From positions 2,542,001 through 2,606,000 of the forward strand of contig SPDT01000010.1 in the NCBI GenBank assembly GCA_008477525.1: a stretch of DNA of 64,000 nt, read 5' to 3'. This document shows positions 38,998-51,800 of the stretch, one piece after another. The position numbers and the translations under genes are program-made. Source of the DNA: Hypomyces perniciosus. Lineage: Eukaryota > Ascomycota > Sordariomycetes > Hypocreales > Hypocreaceae. The notes under the pieces are model-generated. The model searched no databases, had not been told where the DNA came from, and saw only the letters and a program-made list of their open reading frames with translations. Each line of letters opens with the position of its first letter. Position 1 is the stretch's first letter.

Positions 38998-39385
38998 TAT
39001 AATAATCTAGGTTAATTTTTACAGGATAAATTAAGGTTTATAGGTTTATATTAATAAAGAGGTTAAAGATAAATATTAAATAAAGTAATATAGTTATAAT
39101 TTTATAAAATAAGCAGTTTTCAAAAATATAATTATTAACGATTATTTAAGTAATTATACTAAATGATTATAATTTATCTAGTTTTATATATAAAGGAGAT
39201 ATATAGTAAATATATTTAAATTGTTTAGATTATAGCGATCCTAATAATCTTAGATTATGGTTCTATACAGTAATCCTTTTTATAGGATTGCGCTTATAGT
39301 TGCGATCTATTGGTAATTAGTTAAAGTTTCTAATATTCTACTGTAATCCTGTAACCAGGTCTTCAATATGGTTAGGTCGTGATAA
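38998..39385 (-). repeat. LTR of the E family (5' LTR of fragment E3)
   Basis: Starts (+ strand) TATAATAATCTAGG, the RIP form of TGTGACGATCTGGG at 58054, and follows that copy for at least 250 bp. The far end near 39385 is approximate. It lies next to the gag start of E3 in the right direction for a 5' LTR. Confidence 0.75.
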
Positions 39386-40166
39386 AAGGCAGCTATTATA
39401 TTTAGTTTAATATCAAATTTAATATTATATAAAGTATTTAATATTTCTTAGATTAGCTGTAATAGGTAGCGATTCTAGATAGTAATACTATTAAGGCTTT
39501 AGTAATTTTAATAAATACAGATACTTTTTTTAGGTTTTATAGTAAAAAGTAAAAAGGTAATATATTTTACTTTAAATTCTTTGATAAATCTTTTACCTAG
39601 GTTTTTATTTAATTATTTTCTTATAACTTAAAGTTCACTTAGTAATATTAGGTAGTTTTTCTAATATAATAGTTTTTCCCTAATAAAAGCTTAATTTTAT
39701 AGTTTTATAGTCTTTTAAAGGGAAACTTATTTACTAACTATAAAAAGAAACTATTAGTTTTATTTTATAGCTAATTAACAAATCTTTTTTAAATATTATC
39801 TTTTATTAATTTTAGCTTTACTTTTATAAATTGGTTAATATTAGGGTCTAATATCCCTTAAAAGTGCTTTCTCCTATAATAATATATAAGGAAATTATAA
39901 AAAGCTATAGGGAATAATACTTATACTGCTATAAGGCTGCCTTATTGTTATAATATATTTACAAAAGTATCTTCATTAAGCTTTAATAGTCAGTATACTT
40001 TATATTCCTACTTTTATATATCTTTTATTAAATTTACTTAAATTAATTTTATATATTATATAAATAAATCTTTATAAAATTAAATTAATAATATTATTGT
40101 AGATATTTAGATATTTATTAGGTTAGGTTATTTATATAGCACTGCGGCTATAGGCTCATTAAGTAT
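39386..40166 (-). other. Unidentified reading-frame relic J between two LTRs
   Basis: On the - strand one frame runs the whole length (about 260 codons) with one TGA and TAA/TAG at Gln-like positions. Its residues are plausible for a soluble protein: a basic cluster near 39868-39880, and RKTT..Y..V near 39640. It matches no retroelement domain I know. It is bounded by the E3 LTR and the G 3' LTR, so both ends are lost. Open frames are weak evidence in this composition. It may be part of another transposon or of a host gene. Confidence 0.3.
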
Positions 40167-40742
40167 TATTAAAACAATAAGGGTATACAGAAGCTTATTA
40201 AGGTGCTGCTTTTAGGAAGCTGCACTTAATACAGCAATAAGGAAATAACTAAGAGTTTACTAGGTAAACAATAAGATAAACAATTAATTTATATTTAATT
40301 AAATAGCTAGAAAGCTATAAAATATCCAGTAATATATAGCGATTATAAAAGCAATTGTAAAATAATGCTTTATCATTTATAATAATCGTTTAACTTGATA
40401 ATAAATATATAATAGTAGAATTAGGTTTATAGCCGTATTCCTGTATTCAGTAAAATTCCTTTATATTTAAAATTACTTAAATTAACTTACAGCTATATAA
40501 ATAACAAACCTTTTTACTTAAACTTCTTATAATAGCTATAATAAGTATTATATTAAGTTCAAGGTAGGCGGGGAAGTTAGTTTTACTTTAATTATTATTA
40601 TTAAAGATAAAACAGAATTATTAACTTACATTAAAGTTCCTTAAAACTTAGTTATAGTATTAGGCCTAATTTTAGGTTTAGCGAGAATAAAACACTTATT
40701 TAATTATATTAAAATCTTTACTTTTTAGCATGTTTTTTAATA
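40167..40742 (-). repeat. 3' LTR of Copia G
   Basis: 576 bp, a strongly RIP-mutated copy of the 580-bp solo LTR at 23430, in reverse. Read on the - strand it starts TATTAAAAAACATG and follows a purine run AAAAAGAG (40743-40750), the likely polypurine tract. No clear target duplication was found. Confidence 0.85.
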
Positions 40743-41390
40743 CTCTTTTTAAAATAAATACTATTTTATATAACTTTAAAGTAAATATAATATCCAAATA
40801 TAGGAAAGTACTTAAAATATAGAAAATAAAAAAAATAGCTAATATAACTGAAAAATAATAAAAATACTTAATAGCTATAAAAAAGAAAGGATCAAAACTT
40901 TAAGTATAGACTTTAAGTAAAAGCTTAAAATTAAAGAGACTTATAAAGTTCTTTAACGTTAAACTTAAAAAAGGCTTAATAAATATATTAGTAACTATTT
41001 TACTAGTTTCCAAATAATTAACTTTAATAATACTATTTTAACCTATTCTTTAATATAATTAAAGTATAATAAAGTATATTTTATTTTATTATATAGGGTA
41101 AGGTTATTTAAAGTAAAACTAATATTTTTATTATTATTAAGTAAAGAGATTAGTTATTTAATTAGTTAATTTGCCTTTTTATATAGGCTAATAAGCCACT
41201 AAATCTCTTTAATAGTTTTTATAAAAGCTATAAACTTTACTTTTAATATAGAAAGATAAATAGTTAAGCCCCTTTTTAATTTCTAGTTAATTAGCCTATT
41301 AATAATTATTATAATATAGCTATAAGTTAAGTTATTTAATTCTTTATTTTTAATAAAATCACTATTATAATAACTAATAGGTATAGGATT
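40743..41390 (-). pseudogene. Copia G RNase H (degraded)
   Basis: On the - strand the frame reads NPIPISYYNSDF, then KELNN.TYSYI and INW/Q, KSKRGLTIYLS-like and KFIAFIKTIKEI. This matches the Copia RNase H pattern (GYSDADFAGD, S.SGY, SWKSKRQ.TVALS, EAEYIAL). It joins the RT at 53926 across B2 with one copy of GGATT in place. Confidence 0.83.
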
Positions 41391-41616
41391 TGTAACGGGT
41401 GTAGCCTAACTGGAAAGCATATAGTCAAGGCACCTCTGTATTGTCTATCTATAGCTGAAGGAAGGAAGCTTTATACTAGCTATATATACGTTATATAGTT
41501 GTGTGTATAAGGTTGTAGCCGAGGTGGTTTCTTAATTAGGCAAGCGGTCTAGTATTAGTTATATATCTGGATTTAGTGTAATTGTAATTCCAGGAGATAT
41601 AGCCTAGCCTATAATA
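41391..41616 (-). repeat. 3' LTR of Gypsy B2
   Basis: 226 bp, followed by a C run (41620-41633, the polypurine tract on the - strand). Confidence 0.92.
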
Positions 41617-41633
41617 TTACCCCCCCCCCCTTT

Positions 41634-41759
41634 CACAGTAGCTCTCTCTTTAAACGCTATTACTTTACTAGCGTATAGCTGTTAAATAGCCTATTATTAA
41701 ATTTAATTGGGCTATATTTGGATATATAGTCGTTAAGGGCTGCTATATCTTTAAATATA
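41634..41759 (-). pseudogene. Chromodomain C-terminal helix of Gypsy B2 pol
   Basis: The - strand encodes Y-I-F-K-D-I-A-A-L-N-D-Y-I-S-K-Y-S-P-I, the end of the chromodomain seen in B1, unbroken by stops. A2 is inserted just upstream of it (ATATA), and the rest of pol resumes at 48893. Confidence 0.85.
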
Positions 41760-42025
41760 TATTGGGTTAAGTAGGCCGGGGCCCTACCGCTTATCAGCGC
41801 TAGGGAGCTCTTATCTGCTATATAAGCAGATACGAGCTGACACACATATCGCATAAGCAATGTGTCAGACTATGCAGGCGCTTTATAAGCGCCTGCACAC
41901 AGCTTCTTCTTTGTGTTAGCTATATGTATATATAGCAAGGCCACTACAGCATATTCTCTTTCATAGAATCAAGCTTCATTTCCTATCTCTCTATACTCTA
42001 TATAACTGTACTGCGCTCTGCTACA
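41760..42025 (+). repeat. 5' LTR of Copia A2
   Basis: 266 bp, paired with 48622-48887. It has an extra short inverted repeat (GCAGGCGCTT / AAGCGCCTGC, 41873-41894) not as complete in A1. Confidence 0.93.
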
Positions 42026-42040
42026 GTTATAAGCCCAGGT
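42026..42040 (+). other. Primer-binding site of Copia A2
   Basis: GTTATAAGCCCAG, identical to A1 including the G-to-A change relative to the initiator tRNA-Met anticodon-arm complement. Confidence 0.75.
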
Positions 42041-42137
42041 AATAACTATTAAAGTTACTAGAAACTTTTACTTTAATATTATATCTCTTTTTATACCCTT
42101 TACTTTTGCCTTTAAGCTATTAAAGTTATCTTTTATA

Positions 42138-45100
42138 ATAAATAATATAAAGGATATTGCTTTTATAAAGCTGGAATTAATAGTTTAATGGATTAAATAA
42201 ATTACTATTTTAACTAACTATATAACTACTGCTAAGGTCTAGAATAGGATTAATCCTAATCTCCTTAATTAGCTAAATAATTATTTCCCTGCTATTAGGC
42301 TACCTATTTTAATAGAGGTAAAGGAGTATACAGTATAAGAGTTTAGTTTTAATGCCTTTGCAGTAGATATCTTTATTTGCGATAATAGTATAGTTTAAAA
42401 GTATTAGTTTAATATTACTTTAAATAAAGAGAAGAAAAAAGCTAGCGATATAATTTTAAATTGGATTTAAAAGATAATTAACTCTAGCATCTATACTTTA
42501 ATTTTAGCAGACCTTAAAGCTGCAGCTTTAGCCTCTGCTACTACTAGAGTAGCCTATAATAATAATAGGGACTTTAATATTAAATTTACTATTCGCTAAA
42601 TTGTTAAGAAACTTAAAGATTAACTAACTTCTTGCAAGGATATAATATATAAAGAAGTATATTTATCCTATTAATATATACTATATAAAGCAGAATGCAG
42701 GAATATTAAGCTAAAAGTATAGTATATTTACTAGGCGTATATTTATATAAGTATAGTAAAGGATAAACTTTTAAAGGTTAAAGGAACAGTTTCCTAAACA
42801 GCTTTCTTTAAAGCTATTAAAGTATACTTTACTTTAAGTTTCGCTGCCTACCACTTATACTATATAAATAGCTTAATTAAAAGCAGTAAAATAAATAAAA
42901 TCTTTTCCTTTAATTAACTTAAATAGCTTTTTTTAAATACTTTAAAGAATATAGAAAATTATATTTATAGTTTTTATATAATACTTAATAACTGTTTTAA
43001 TAATATATTAAGCAGTAATAATATATATTTAAAGCCTTTTATTAATAAAAAGTGCCTTTATAGACTTAAAAAATATATTTAGCCTTTAAATAACTGCAGT
43101 AAAGTATATACTGCATTTACTAGAAGGCTTAATAAAAAAGGGAAATATACTTTTACGCTTAAATAGGTTATAGAGATTTGCGCGCGCCTATAAAAAGATA
43201 AATAGCAGGTTATTTGCGAAAAGCTTAATAAAAAGGGTATTAACTTTACTGCCTTAATATAAAGAGGAACAGCCTTAACTGTTATAGCTGCCTTAATCTC
43301 CCTAAACCTAATTAATAAAGAAGATACAAGCCCTGCAGTATACTTAATAAGTATATTAATATATACGAATATACAGGATATACTTTACTGCCTCTTTTAA
43401 AGTACCCTCTTTAATATATATAGTGCTATTTATTTTATAAATAGTAAAAATTACTTTATTCCTAGCGTTTTTATTCTAAGTATAAAAGAGGATTACATTA
43501 AAGTAAAAGGAGCTAGCTATTTAATAATTAAAAATGGTTATTGTCTGTTAAAGGATACTCTCTATAATCTATATTAAAAGATAACGCGCTTTATTAAGCT
43601 TTTAAATATAGCTATAGTTAAAGGATTTTATATTAATATTGTATTTTTATTAAAGCTTTAGAAAATAGGGATTTAGCTAATAGAGTGTAATAATATACTT
43701 TACACTAGTACAGCTAATTTAAATACTATTATAGAGAAAGTAAAGTATAGGTATAATCTTCTATTTCTTTAATATAAGCCTTTATTGCTTTATATTGCCC
43801 CTATCCTTAAGTATATTATACAAGCAGTTTAACAGCTCTTTTTATTCTTTTTAATATAGACTATAGCATTTATATAGTATTAAAAAGCAGGAGAAGACTA
43901 ATATATAATCCACTAGTACTATAATATAACTTTAAATAGCTCTAGTATTTATAATTAAGATATTTAGGCCTAAAAGCGCTTAAAGCGCTTATAAAGAATG
44001 CAAGGAATATATATATTAAAGGAACTATATATATAAAATATAAGGCTTATACTTTTATATACGCGAAATAGGTTATCTTTTATAGACTATCTAATAGATA
44101 AGTATTAAAACTATTCTTTAAAGTATATTAGGATCTTTAAGATTATCCTAAAGGCTATAATAAAGACAACTAGCTTCTAGTGTTTAAAAACAAATACACT
44201 ATATAGTTATATATATGCCTTTTACTAAATAAAAAATAAGAAACTGTTTTTAATACTCTTTTTAATTTTATAAGTATAGTAAAGATGCAATATAATATCT
44301 TTATATATTTCTTTAGGCAGAATAATAAGAAAGGTGTAATTGCGGTTAAGAGTTTATTATACTTCTAGATCTAGGCTAATATAAAAGGTATTATCCTAGA
44401 GCTTGCCTTTTTTTATATATATAAGCTAAATAGCGCTTTAGAATAGGCAGGTTAAGAAGTTATAAACAAATCGATTAAGATACTAGAAGCTATAGGTCTC
44501 TTAACCGACTTATAGCTAGAGAGTGCAAGAGCTGCAGCGTATATTATTAATATAAGTCCTATACGCAGCCTTAATATAATATTACCTATTAATAAATTAA
44601 AGTAATAGTTCTGCGACTTTGCGCCCTTTCTAATAAAGGAGCCTTTCGCGGACTTATAGCTAGATTAAAGCGGGCTTTATATATATAGCTGCTGTGCCTA
44701 TATATTTAATAAAGACTGTAAGGCTAGCCAGAAAAAGAGAGAATTTAAAACTAAGCCTAAAAGGCTAATTAGATATTTTATTACTTATATTATAAATAAT
44801 ATATATTGCATTTAATTATTTTGCCTAGTAAAGGTAATTATTATAAAAAATATATAGTTTAATAAGACTAGCTTTTTTAATAGTAATAAAGAGATTGCGG
44901 ATAAACTATTTATAGCTAAGTTAAATAAACTATTTAATAAGGTTAAAGAAAATAAGCTGGAATTTAAACTTTTCCCTATATATATTCCTGCAGTAAAGAA
45001 TACCTTTATAGGTAATACAGAAAAAGAGAGTATACCTTTAAAGGTAGCAGAGATATAAAGCATTAAAGACAGTTTAATAAACGCTTTAAATAAGCTATTA

Positions 45101-47500
45101 GTATACTTAAAAGGACCTTTTAGTCTTTAAACATTAAAAGCTACTTTAAAATAGTTAATCTTTATAGATAATATTAGCGCGCTAATAAAAACCTTAAGCA
45201 ATACTTTAGCAAGCAACTTACCCCTCTTTATAGAGAGGGATATAGCAGAAGAATAGCCTTATATATTAAAGGTATATAATTTAATAAAAAAGGATGGTCT
45301 ATTAAGGCTAAAAGTAGACTAGTGTATAAAAGACTTACTTACTTTTATAAAAGAAGAGCAGACCTTTAAAGAAATGCTAGCTAGTAATCCCTTAAGCAGT
45401 AGAGTAGTAGCTAATACTTGCAGGAGCTTAAGACTTTAAGGGAAATAACCTGCGAGAAAGGCTAATAAATACCTTTTAATATATAAAACTAAAATATATA
45501 CCTTAAATACTGCTTTTAAGGATAATAAGCCTAGTATATACTTAATAATTACTAGGCTTTTTAATTTAATGCTATATTAATTGCTGCTTAATTAATAAAA
45601 GCTAATAAATAATAAATTAAAAAATATAAAAATAGTATTTACTGTTTTTAATGCAGTAATAGACTATAAATCTTCCTTTTAGAAAAGTATAGTTTTTAAT
45701 AAACTAACTGTTTACTAAAAGGATTTAACTAAACCGCTAAAAGACTGGAAAAGCTTATAAAACACTTACTTAAAGATAAATTTAAGTAAACTGTATATAA
45801 TAAAATTAACTCTTTATATATAAAAGGAACCTGGTAAAAGATACTATATTTAAAGGCAATAATAAAGCTATTACTAGTATATTAAATTTTTACTTATAAG
45901 TTTAATTAAAATGGAAATCTAGAATACTGTAAAGCTTACTTTATAGTCTATAGGGACTTATAAAAGCGCTTTACTATAAAGAGTATATATGCAGCTATAT
46001 TAGCAGTATATTCTTTTTATATACTTATTACTTTTATAGTAAGATTTAACTTTAAGTTAAAGCAGTATAATATTAAGAATACTTTTCTTAATACTTTAAA
46101 GGATAAAAACTCGAAACTAGTTATATATAAGCTCTTTAAAGGTTTTAAGTAGCTGAATATCTGTTTAAAGCTTGCGAAAGCCTTATATAACTTAAAGGAT
46201 ATATTAAAGCTATAGTTTAATAAATTATCTTTAACTTTGAGGCAATAAAGGTTAATCTTAAACTTTAAAAAGCTTTATCTCTTTTATAATAAAGCTTAAA
46301 AGATCTTTATTATATTCTATATAAATAATATTTTAATTATATATTATTATAACAATAAAGCTTTTTATATTAAGCTACTAAATACTTTAAAAGTACAGTA
46401 TAAGCTTTATAGTAAAGGAAATATATAGTAGTTTTTAAGGATTAAAATTACCTATAACTATATAAAGTATAGGGTATACCTTTCCTATAAGATTTATCTT
46501 AAGAAAATTGCGAAATAATTTAGGCTTAATAAAGGAATATAGCTTTTTATAATTTTAATACCTGTTATAAAGCTTTAGAAAAGTATATTGCAAGCTTTAA
46601 AAGTAACTATTAAGATATATTAAAAGACAGTGGGATTAGTGTTTTATATAGCTATTATAATAAGGCTTAATATAGCTTATAGTGCCTTGGCTTTATTACA
46701 GTTTCTAACTAACCCTAGCAAAAAGTACTTTAAAGCAGTTAACCAGTTAATCTATTATTTATATATATAGCATTTTTTAGCTTTTTAATATAAAGGGAGA
46801 GGAGAAATATAAGTCTTAACTGCTTTAAGCAATACTTCTTTTACTAATAATATAAATATTTAGAGATTGTTTTAAGGGTATTTTATTATACCTTTTTTAG
46901 GCTTTATTTTATAGAATATAATATATTAAACTACTATTAATATATTAATAATAAAAGCTAAGCTATTTGCCTTTATTTAAATAATAAAAGAGGCTATAAG
47001 TTTATATTGCTTTTTCTAAAACATAAAGTTTAACTTTAGCGCTAATTAGAATATTAATTATAATAATTAATTAATTATATATTTTATAATTAAAGAAAAT
47101 ATATAAATTAGCACTTATTTATATTATATTAATATATAAAATATATAGCTTTAATAAAAATACTAGAAAAGATTATTTATAGTTTTTTATTTTTCTATTA
47201 ACTTTATACCTGCTAATAGGCTTATTAAAGCTTTATTATAGCAGTACTTTAAGCACTTTAAAGCACTATTAAACTTAGCAGATATATAGTTACTAGAATA
47301 GAATATATAAAAATACAGGAAACTAATTAATTTTAGCCTATAGGCTGCCAGCTATAAAAGTATATTTTATTACTATAATAACTATTCTCTAAAAGCTTTC
47401 TAGCCTTTATACACTTACACGCAAAAGGTATTATTATTATTATTACTACTGCCTAAAGCAGCAGCTTCTTTAAAGTAAACCGAATCCTCCTTTAATAAAT
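42138..47500 (+). pseudogene. Copia A2 gag-pol: gag, integrase, RT, RNase H (degraded)
   Basis: Gag opens at an ATA at 42138. The integrase zinc region is near 43950 and the core at 44040-45060, with KAYTFIYAKQVI, SARAAAYIINISP and a KREFKTKPKRLI segment. RT follows from about 45450; the catalytic Y-I-N-N is at 46318-46329 (YVDD). RNase H includes GRGEIQVLTASS near 46800. It ends with IPANRLIKALLQQ...F near 47215-47250, the Copia ADGLTKALP motif. Nearly all stops are TAA or TAG at Gln/Trp positions. Frame and order are as in A1, which confirms both. Confidence 0.9.
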
Positions 47501-48619
47501 TAAATTAAAGGCATAAGGCCTTCTTATATTAAGTTGCTATTTAATTATATAAGCTTATAAGTATATAAAGAAAAGGGAGTATATTTATTTAATTATCCTC
47601 TTTATTTATAGTTTAAAAGAGCTAGTATATAATTAATATAAGTATTAAATAATTATAAAGTATATAATTAAATAAAGTAATATAAATAAATTAAAAAAGA
47701 GTTTATTAAAAGGTATATTAATAATTATTACTAAAGTAAACAGTATACTGCTAAAAGTAAGGGATAAAAATACACTAAAAGAAGTCTTTTTTACCGGCAA
47801 TTGCCGATATTAAATAACCTTTATAAAGAGGGGATAACGGTATAGTAGCAGGGGCAGTAGCAGGAGCAGTAAAAGGAGTAGCAGCAGCAGTAATAGGGGC
47901 AGGGGCTAGGATAGCAGCAGTAAAAGGAGGAGCCGATAAAGATAAAGATAAAGCTGCTTTAATAGTAAAGTATACTTTATAAATCGCAGCTAAGCGTATA
48001 TTAAAAGCGGAAATAGCCGCAGTATACCTAGACTAGCCGGGACTAGCTAGCGCAGGAGTAAAAGCTGGTGCAGGAGTAGGCGCAGGAGTAGTAATAGGCG
48101 TAGCCGCTCAGCTAGCCGAGCGACTAATGCCGCAATAAGCTACTTTTAGGGGGCGACTATAACTACGCTTTACTAATAAAGTATTCTTTTTCTGCAATTT
48201 CGCTATTAATTAATAAATATACAGTATAAAGGGAATTAGTTAAAAGTGTAATATTTATAGCGGGGGCTATATTGCTGTTAATGTTATTGTTAATATTAAT
48301 AATAATAATATTAATAACTGAAAAAGAAGAGTAAGGAATAAGGGCTAAAGGGGCAGCTAATATACTTATTCTAGCTATTTAGGACCGATTTACTTACTTA
48401 AGAGCTTTATTATTTAATTTCCTATTATTATAGAATAATAATAGCTATAGCGCTTATATTCCTTTTACCTCTATAATAGAATATCGATGCGTATTTACAA
48501 TAAAGAGCTTCTAATTAAATAAAAGAGGTTTTAGGAGCGCGGCCAGTCAGTTACAATACTATAGATAGGCTAGAGTAGCAGTTAATAAGGTATTGGGAAT
48601 AGCTTTATTAACTGGGGGG
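47501..48619 (+). repeat. Copia A2 post-pol tract: CAG/GGAG-rich repeats, ATT microsatellite, polypurine tract
   Basis: Counterpart of 25380-26511 in A1. CAG/GCAGGAG repeats lie at about 47840-48090 with three GATAAA units at 47936-47953, and an ATT run near 48275-48320. Before the repeats a frame reads YRQLPILNNLYKEG, and the Gln-rich run follows in the same frame. The tract ends in ACTGGGGGG (48611-48619). No known domain is present. Confidence 0.7.
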
Positions 48620-48621
48620 TG

Positions 48622-48887
48622 TGTTGGGTTAAGTAGGCCGGGGCCCTACCGCTTATCAGCGCTAGGGAGCTCTTATCTGCTATATAAGCAGATACAAGCT
48701 GACATACATATCGCATAAGCGATGTGTCAGACTATATAGGCGCTTATGAAGCGCCTGTATACAGCTTCTTTTTTGTGTTAGCTATGTGTATATATAGCGA
48801 GGCCACTACGGCATATTCTCTTTCATAGAATCAAGCTTCGTTTCCTATCTCTCTATGCTCCATATAGCTGTGCCGCGCTCCGCTACA
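48622..48887 (+). repeat. 3' LTR of Copia A2
   Basis: 266 bp, TGTTGGG to CTACA, followed by ATATA. It is nearly free of RIP changes at its start. Confidence 0.93.
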
Positions 48888-48892
48888 ATATA

Positions 48893-51800
48893 TATATCGG
48901 TTCCTAGGTTAGCTTTATATATCCTTTCTACTATATTAATACTTTGCGGAAAAAGCTGTAACCTCGCCGCTTAATCCTTGTATTAAAGACCTCTTTAACT
49001 TTCTATTTATCCTCGCTATCTACTTATATAAATACTTAAAGGTTATCTAAAATCTAGCCTAGAAAAAGGTTATTAGCCGCTCTTTTTAACAGGTTAATAT
49101 AAAATCGCAGGTATATACTAGTTAATATGCCTAGTTATACTATATAAAGGCTAATAACCTTTATTACTATATATTTATAATATAAAGCATTAAGCCCTTT
49201 AAAAGGCCAAGGAGTATTATAATTGCTGAAGTATAGCTAGACTTTATCTCTTAGTTTATATCTTTTAAAGGGGCTTTACTGCTAGTTTACAGAGTCCTTA
49301 TAGCGTTATTATATAGCAGTCAATGCTATTTAAGTAAAGGCAGTTACTCCTTTTAGTCTTTTAACTAATTCTTTTATAGCCTTTTCCTCCTAGTCCTTTA
49401 ATTTAAGAGTTTTATTTTCTTTTATATATAGCTAGAAAGGTTCTATATAATAGCTATACTTAAAGAAAAAGGGGTTATTTAAATAGCTGTATATTTACAG
49501 TTATTTAAAGCTAGTTGCACTATTAAACGGAGGTCTCTTTAATCGCTTTAAGAGTAGTCTATATATACTTTAAAGTATATTTAAATCTTTTAATTGCTCT
49601 TTTCTAGTCTACTATTAGTTTATAGGTAATATACTATATTTAAGCATTACTAGGTTTTTATTAATTTACAGAAAGCTTTTTAAAAGCAGTTAATTTAATT
49701 AAATCTTTAATTGTTAACTATAAACTAAGGTATTTTATAAAACTAATAATAGTATTAAAGGAACCTCTTTATATATACTTTTACATTTATACTCTCTATT
49801 ACCTTAAAGGTAATATTCTTAGTAAGCCAGTTAATAATAACTTAAAAGTATTATACCTATATTAATCCTATAAATAGTAAATTAACTATAAAGTCTATAG
49901 CTAAATCGCTGCAGATATATTAAAGAATAGGTAATAGTTGAAAGAGTCCTCGCTTCTAGCTTCTCTATACCTTTCCTCTTTTATATATACTGCAGTTATA
50001 GAGGAATTATTAAACTATACTATTAATTTTTAGCTAAAAGAACCTATAAAAAATAATAATTAAGGTTCTATTATAACCTACATAGCTTAAAACTGCAGTA
50101 TTATATTTTACTTATATAATATAAATATATAATATTTCGCTTTCTTTTTAATTATAGCTAATACTTAAATACAGTCTTAGAATATTAATCTTTATTCCTC
50201 CTTAATTATATATTTTAATATCTCTACTTTAAATTAAAAGTCTATAAGGAAAAAGCACTCTTTTTACTTAACTGCAGTATATATTTATTAATATACTAGG
50301 TCCTTTTAAATTATCTAGTTTTATAGGTCCTGTAATTCTTTATTCCCATTAAATATATATATTAAAGGGGGATTAATATTACTGTCTTTAAATTACTATA
50401 TTATTAATATAACTAGGATAAATTATATATAATAGCTTAATTTACACTTATTACTTTTATTAAATAAAAGGTTTTATTCCCTATAGCTTAATGTATTAAA
50501 AGTAACTGCTTTACTGCCTAGCCTATATTAAATTATAAAATTAAACTAAGGAAAAAGCTTTGCCTAGCGCATTTATTATTTAAAGACTTTCCTATATATT
50601 ATAAAAAACTATAATCTTTTATAGTTTAAAATAACTATAAAGGGGTTATAGCTATATAGCTTTACTTTTTACTTTTTTAGATAATAAATTACTGCTAGTA
50701 TTTTTTTATTATAAATATAATACTTATATTTAATAAAGCTTAGCTTTTATAAATAAGAAATTATAGTATAGTATTCTTTTTTTTTTTTTTTTATAAAAAG
50801 ACTCCTTTTAAAGTATATCTTAAACAGTCTACTTTAATAAAGGTGTATTTTATAAAATCCTAAATTTATCGGATAAGGGCTTTAATAAAGAGGCGTTTAA
50901 ACTCTTAAAAGGCTACTTTTTTTATACTTTTCTATTAAAAGGGGGTATGTTTCTTAATTAGCTATATAAGCAGGTAAATTATTTAAAAAAACCTAAAGAT
51001 AAATATCTAGTAATAATTAATAAAGCTAAAAAAGCTTTAAACTTTTATTATTATTATAAATACCTGCTATTTACTAATAGTTTACTGCTTTTTAAAGTTA
51101 TAGGTAATTCTTTTACTTATATATATAATAAACTTAAAGTATTTAGTCTCTTTTTATATAAATGCATACTTCCTAGGATTTAAATATAGCCTAGTATTAA
51201 TAAAAGCGCATAAAACTTACTAGACCTTCTTTATATAGTCCTTTTATAACCTATTAGTATAGATTAAAGTATTATTAAAATATATAGATATAAAGTTATT
51301 TAAAAATAGTATAATATTTAATTAATATACTATTAATGCACTAGTAAATCTAAATAAAATTACTTATTACTTATATATGCTATAGTATATATAAAATATA
51401 GTTTTATATTCTTTTCCTTTTAAGATTTTAATTTTATAAAATGCAGTTACTATATTTAGCTTTATAAACTACTTTACTTTTATTAAGCTATTAAAGGTTT
51501 TAGAAATAAAGGGAAAAGGGTAATAATTTTGCTGTATTATTATATATAAGGCGCAGTAATTTATATAATAGTAAATTCCTCTTTTAGGTTTCTGGATAAA
51601 GAGGATAAAGGCTATAGCAGTTAAGCTATTAATTTAAATAAATCCTTTATTAAAAAAATAAAAATGGGTTTTCTATAATACTAATAGTTCTTTGCGTAAT
51701 ATACTAAAAAAGGGGCTTTAAAAGAGTTTTAGTTCTTTACTGTATTTATTAGCTTTTAAGGGAATCTGCAAATCGACTTTAAAGCAGTATAGTAAAAGTT

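Larger units (their letters stand above)
41760..48887 (+). mobile_element. Copia-type LTR retrotransposon A2, uninterrupted (7.13 kb)
   Basis: Direct LTRs of 266 bp, target duplication ATATA (41755-41759 and 48888-48892). It is inserted in the chromodomain of B2. It is the only uninterrupted full-length element in the window and serves as reference for A1. Coding regions are full of RIP-type stops. Confidence 0.95.

Noticed and set aside
41660..41860. 66-codon ORF on the - strand
   Set aside because: A chance fusion of the antisense A2 LTR with the chromodomain tail of B2, not a gene; the tail itself is annotated.
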